Below, in pieces: positions 63,412-64,000 of a stretch of 64,000 nt of DNA (position 1 is the stretch's first letter; every line of letters starts with the position of its first letter). The DNA comes from an uncultured Selenomonas sp. (GTDB lineage Bacteria > Bacillota > Negativicutes > Selenomonadales > Selenomonadaceae): positions 11,288-75,287 of the forward strand of contig CAKPXP010000008.1 in the NCBI GenBank assembly GCA_934202005.1. The letters run 5' to 3'. Below the pieces are notes generated by a model. The model searched no databases, had not been told where the DNA came from, and saw nothing but the letters and a program-made list of their open reading frames with translations. The translations under genes and the position numbers were made by a program.

Positions 63412-63828
63412 ATGGAAGAACGGGCAGAGAAAGCCGTCGCCTTGATGAAAGGCGGCTATAATTGCGCACAGGCGGTGGCCTGTGCCTTTGCCGAGGAGGC
63501 AGGTGCGGACAAAGCGACGATCTTCCGCATCGCGGAGGGCTTCGGCTCCGGCATGGGAACCATGCAGGGCGTCTGCGGCGCGCTCGTGGGGGCCGTCATG
63601 CTCGCGGGCCTCTCGCGCAGCACGGCGCATCTCGAGCACCCGGACTCGAAGCCGCAGACCGCGGCGCTCGCGCGCACGCTCATGAAGGCATTCGAGCAGG
63701 AGGCAGGCGCCATCTACTGCAAGGATCTCAAGGGCGTGGCGACGGGAAAGCCGCTGCTCTCCTGCCACGACTGCGTGCGCCTCGCCTGCCGGCTCGCGGC
63801 GCGAGAGGTCTTTCCGGGGAAAGCGTAA
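63412..63828 (+). CDS. C_GCAxxG_C_C family protein
   Basis: A 138-residue protein matching the family named after its cysteines. KGGYNCAQAVACAFAEEAG (about residues 13-31) gives the first, MQGVCGALVGAVMLAG (about 50-65) the GCxxG-like pair, YCKDLKG the third and SCHDCVRLACRLAA (about 115-128) the C-terminal cluster. It is a probable redox or metal-binding protein, and the function is not known. The ribosome-binding site is AAAGGTGG. It follows the gamma-carbonic-anhydrase-like gene by 53 bp and may share its transcript. Confidence 0.88.
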   Translation: MEERAEKAVALMKGGYNCAQAVACAFAEEAGADKATIFRIAEGFGSGMGTMQGVCGALVGAVMLAGLSRSTAHLEHPDSKPQTAALARTLMKAFEQEAGAIYCKDLKGVATGKPLLSCHDCVRLACRLAAREVFPGKA

Positions 63829-63923
63829 CGGTGCAGTGGCAGGCGGGCGCGTGGAGTTTTGTGGAGCAGTTTGGCTGTTTGGTGCCTGCTTCAGGGGGAA
63901 TCCTATCAGGAAATATTCTTTAG

Positions 63924-64000
63924 GGAACCGCTGATTAAATGAGGTGCTCCGGATTTACGTGGATGCGCTGTATCTTTCTAGGAGACAAACCGCAGGCGTA
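63924..64000 (+). repeat. approximately 160-bp palindromic MITE-like element, copy C, cut by the window end
   Basis: The left half of the element, starting GGGAACCGCTGATTAAATGA, matches copy B at nearly every position up to CCGCAGGCGTA. The right arm lies beyond the window. Confidence 0.78.

Overview
The window looks like a chromosomal segment of an anaerobic, outer-membrane-bearing Firmicute of the Negativicutes, probably Selenomonadaceae (Selenomonas/Mitsuokella-like). This is inferred from the combination of O-antigen/heptose genes and an RND pump (diderm envelope), a Firmicute-type sufCBDSU cluster with SufU, a GlvA/MalH-type maltose-6'-phosphate glucosidase, a uptake-type [NiFe] hydrogenase with hyp genes, and mostly GC-rich coding sequence. 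The genus was not verified.

Positions 1-19,600 are a mosaic surface-polysaccharide (O-antigen) locus. It starts with a Wzy-like polymerase, a GDP-D-glycero-D-manno-heptose branch (hddA, gmhA, hddC), glycosyltransferases and manC. Next come a HigBA-type toxin-antitoxin pair, rfbC and a two-gene ATPase plus putative nuclease cassette. An AT-rich block (about 11.4-18.75 kb) follows, with a galactofuranosyltransferase-like gene, glf, another glycosyltransferase, a Wzx flippase and, unusually, a glycyl radical enzyme with its own activase. All three of these last genes are translationally coupled. Truncated gene remnants sit at both edges of this block, which suggests cassette replacement. Several genes carry single-base frameshifts at homopolymers.

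Positions 19,900-36,400 are mixed housekeeping: an Rpn-family nuclease-like protein, an alanine/glycine symporter, rpiB-glyA-upp, three tRNAs (Glu, Asp, Phe), a TMEM165/GDT1-type transporter, a DedA protein, a marR-MFP-RND efflux operon, tRNA-Gln, a PHP hydrolase, a GNAT acetyltransferase and nhaA. Positions 36,700-39,460 hold a broken SBP-GGDEF-EAL signalling gene. Positions 39,650-44,320 are sufCBDSU. They are followed by a PASTA-containing penicillin-binding protein, an orphan glucitol-type PTS EIIA, malH and tRNA-Ala.

Positions 50,700-59,000 are a complete membrane-bound [NiFe] hydrogenase operon (hyaABC, hypA, hypB, maturation protease, hypCDE). It includes a small protein that carries the N-terminal metal motif usually found on HypB. 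The end holds a second Rpn gene and an acetolactate synthase remnant that meet exactly at a palindromic mobile-like repeat, then panB with a DUF2520 Rossmann protein, a gamma-carbonic-anhydrase-like protein and a C_GCAxxG_C_C protein.

At least three families of palindromic non-coding repeats are scattered in the intergenic spaces. One is an approximately 160-bp full-length hairpin element (copies at 36.5, 60.1 and 63.9 kb, with a minimal form at 44.3 kb). Another is an approximately 45-bp GTCCAC/GTGGAC palindrome (five copies). The third is a tandem pair of larger stem-loops at 34 kb. No CRISPR array, rRNA operon or complete insertion sequence was seen.
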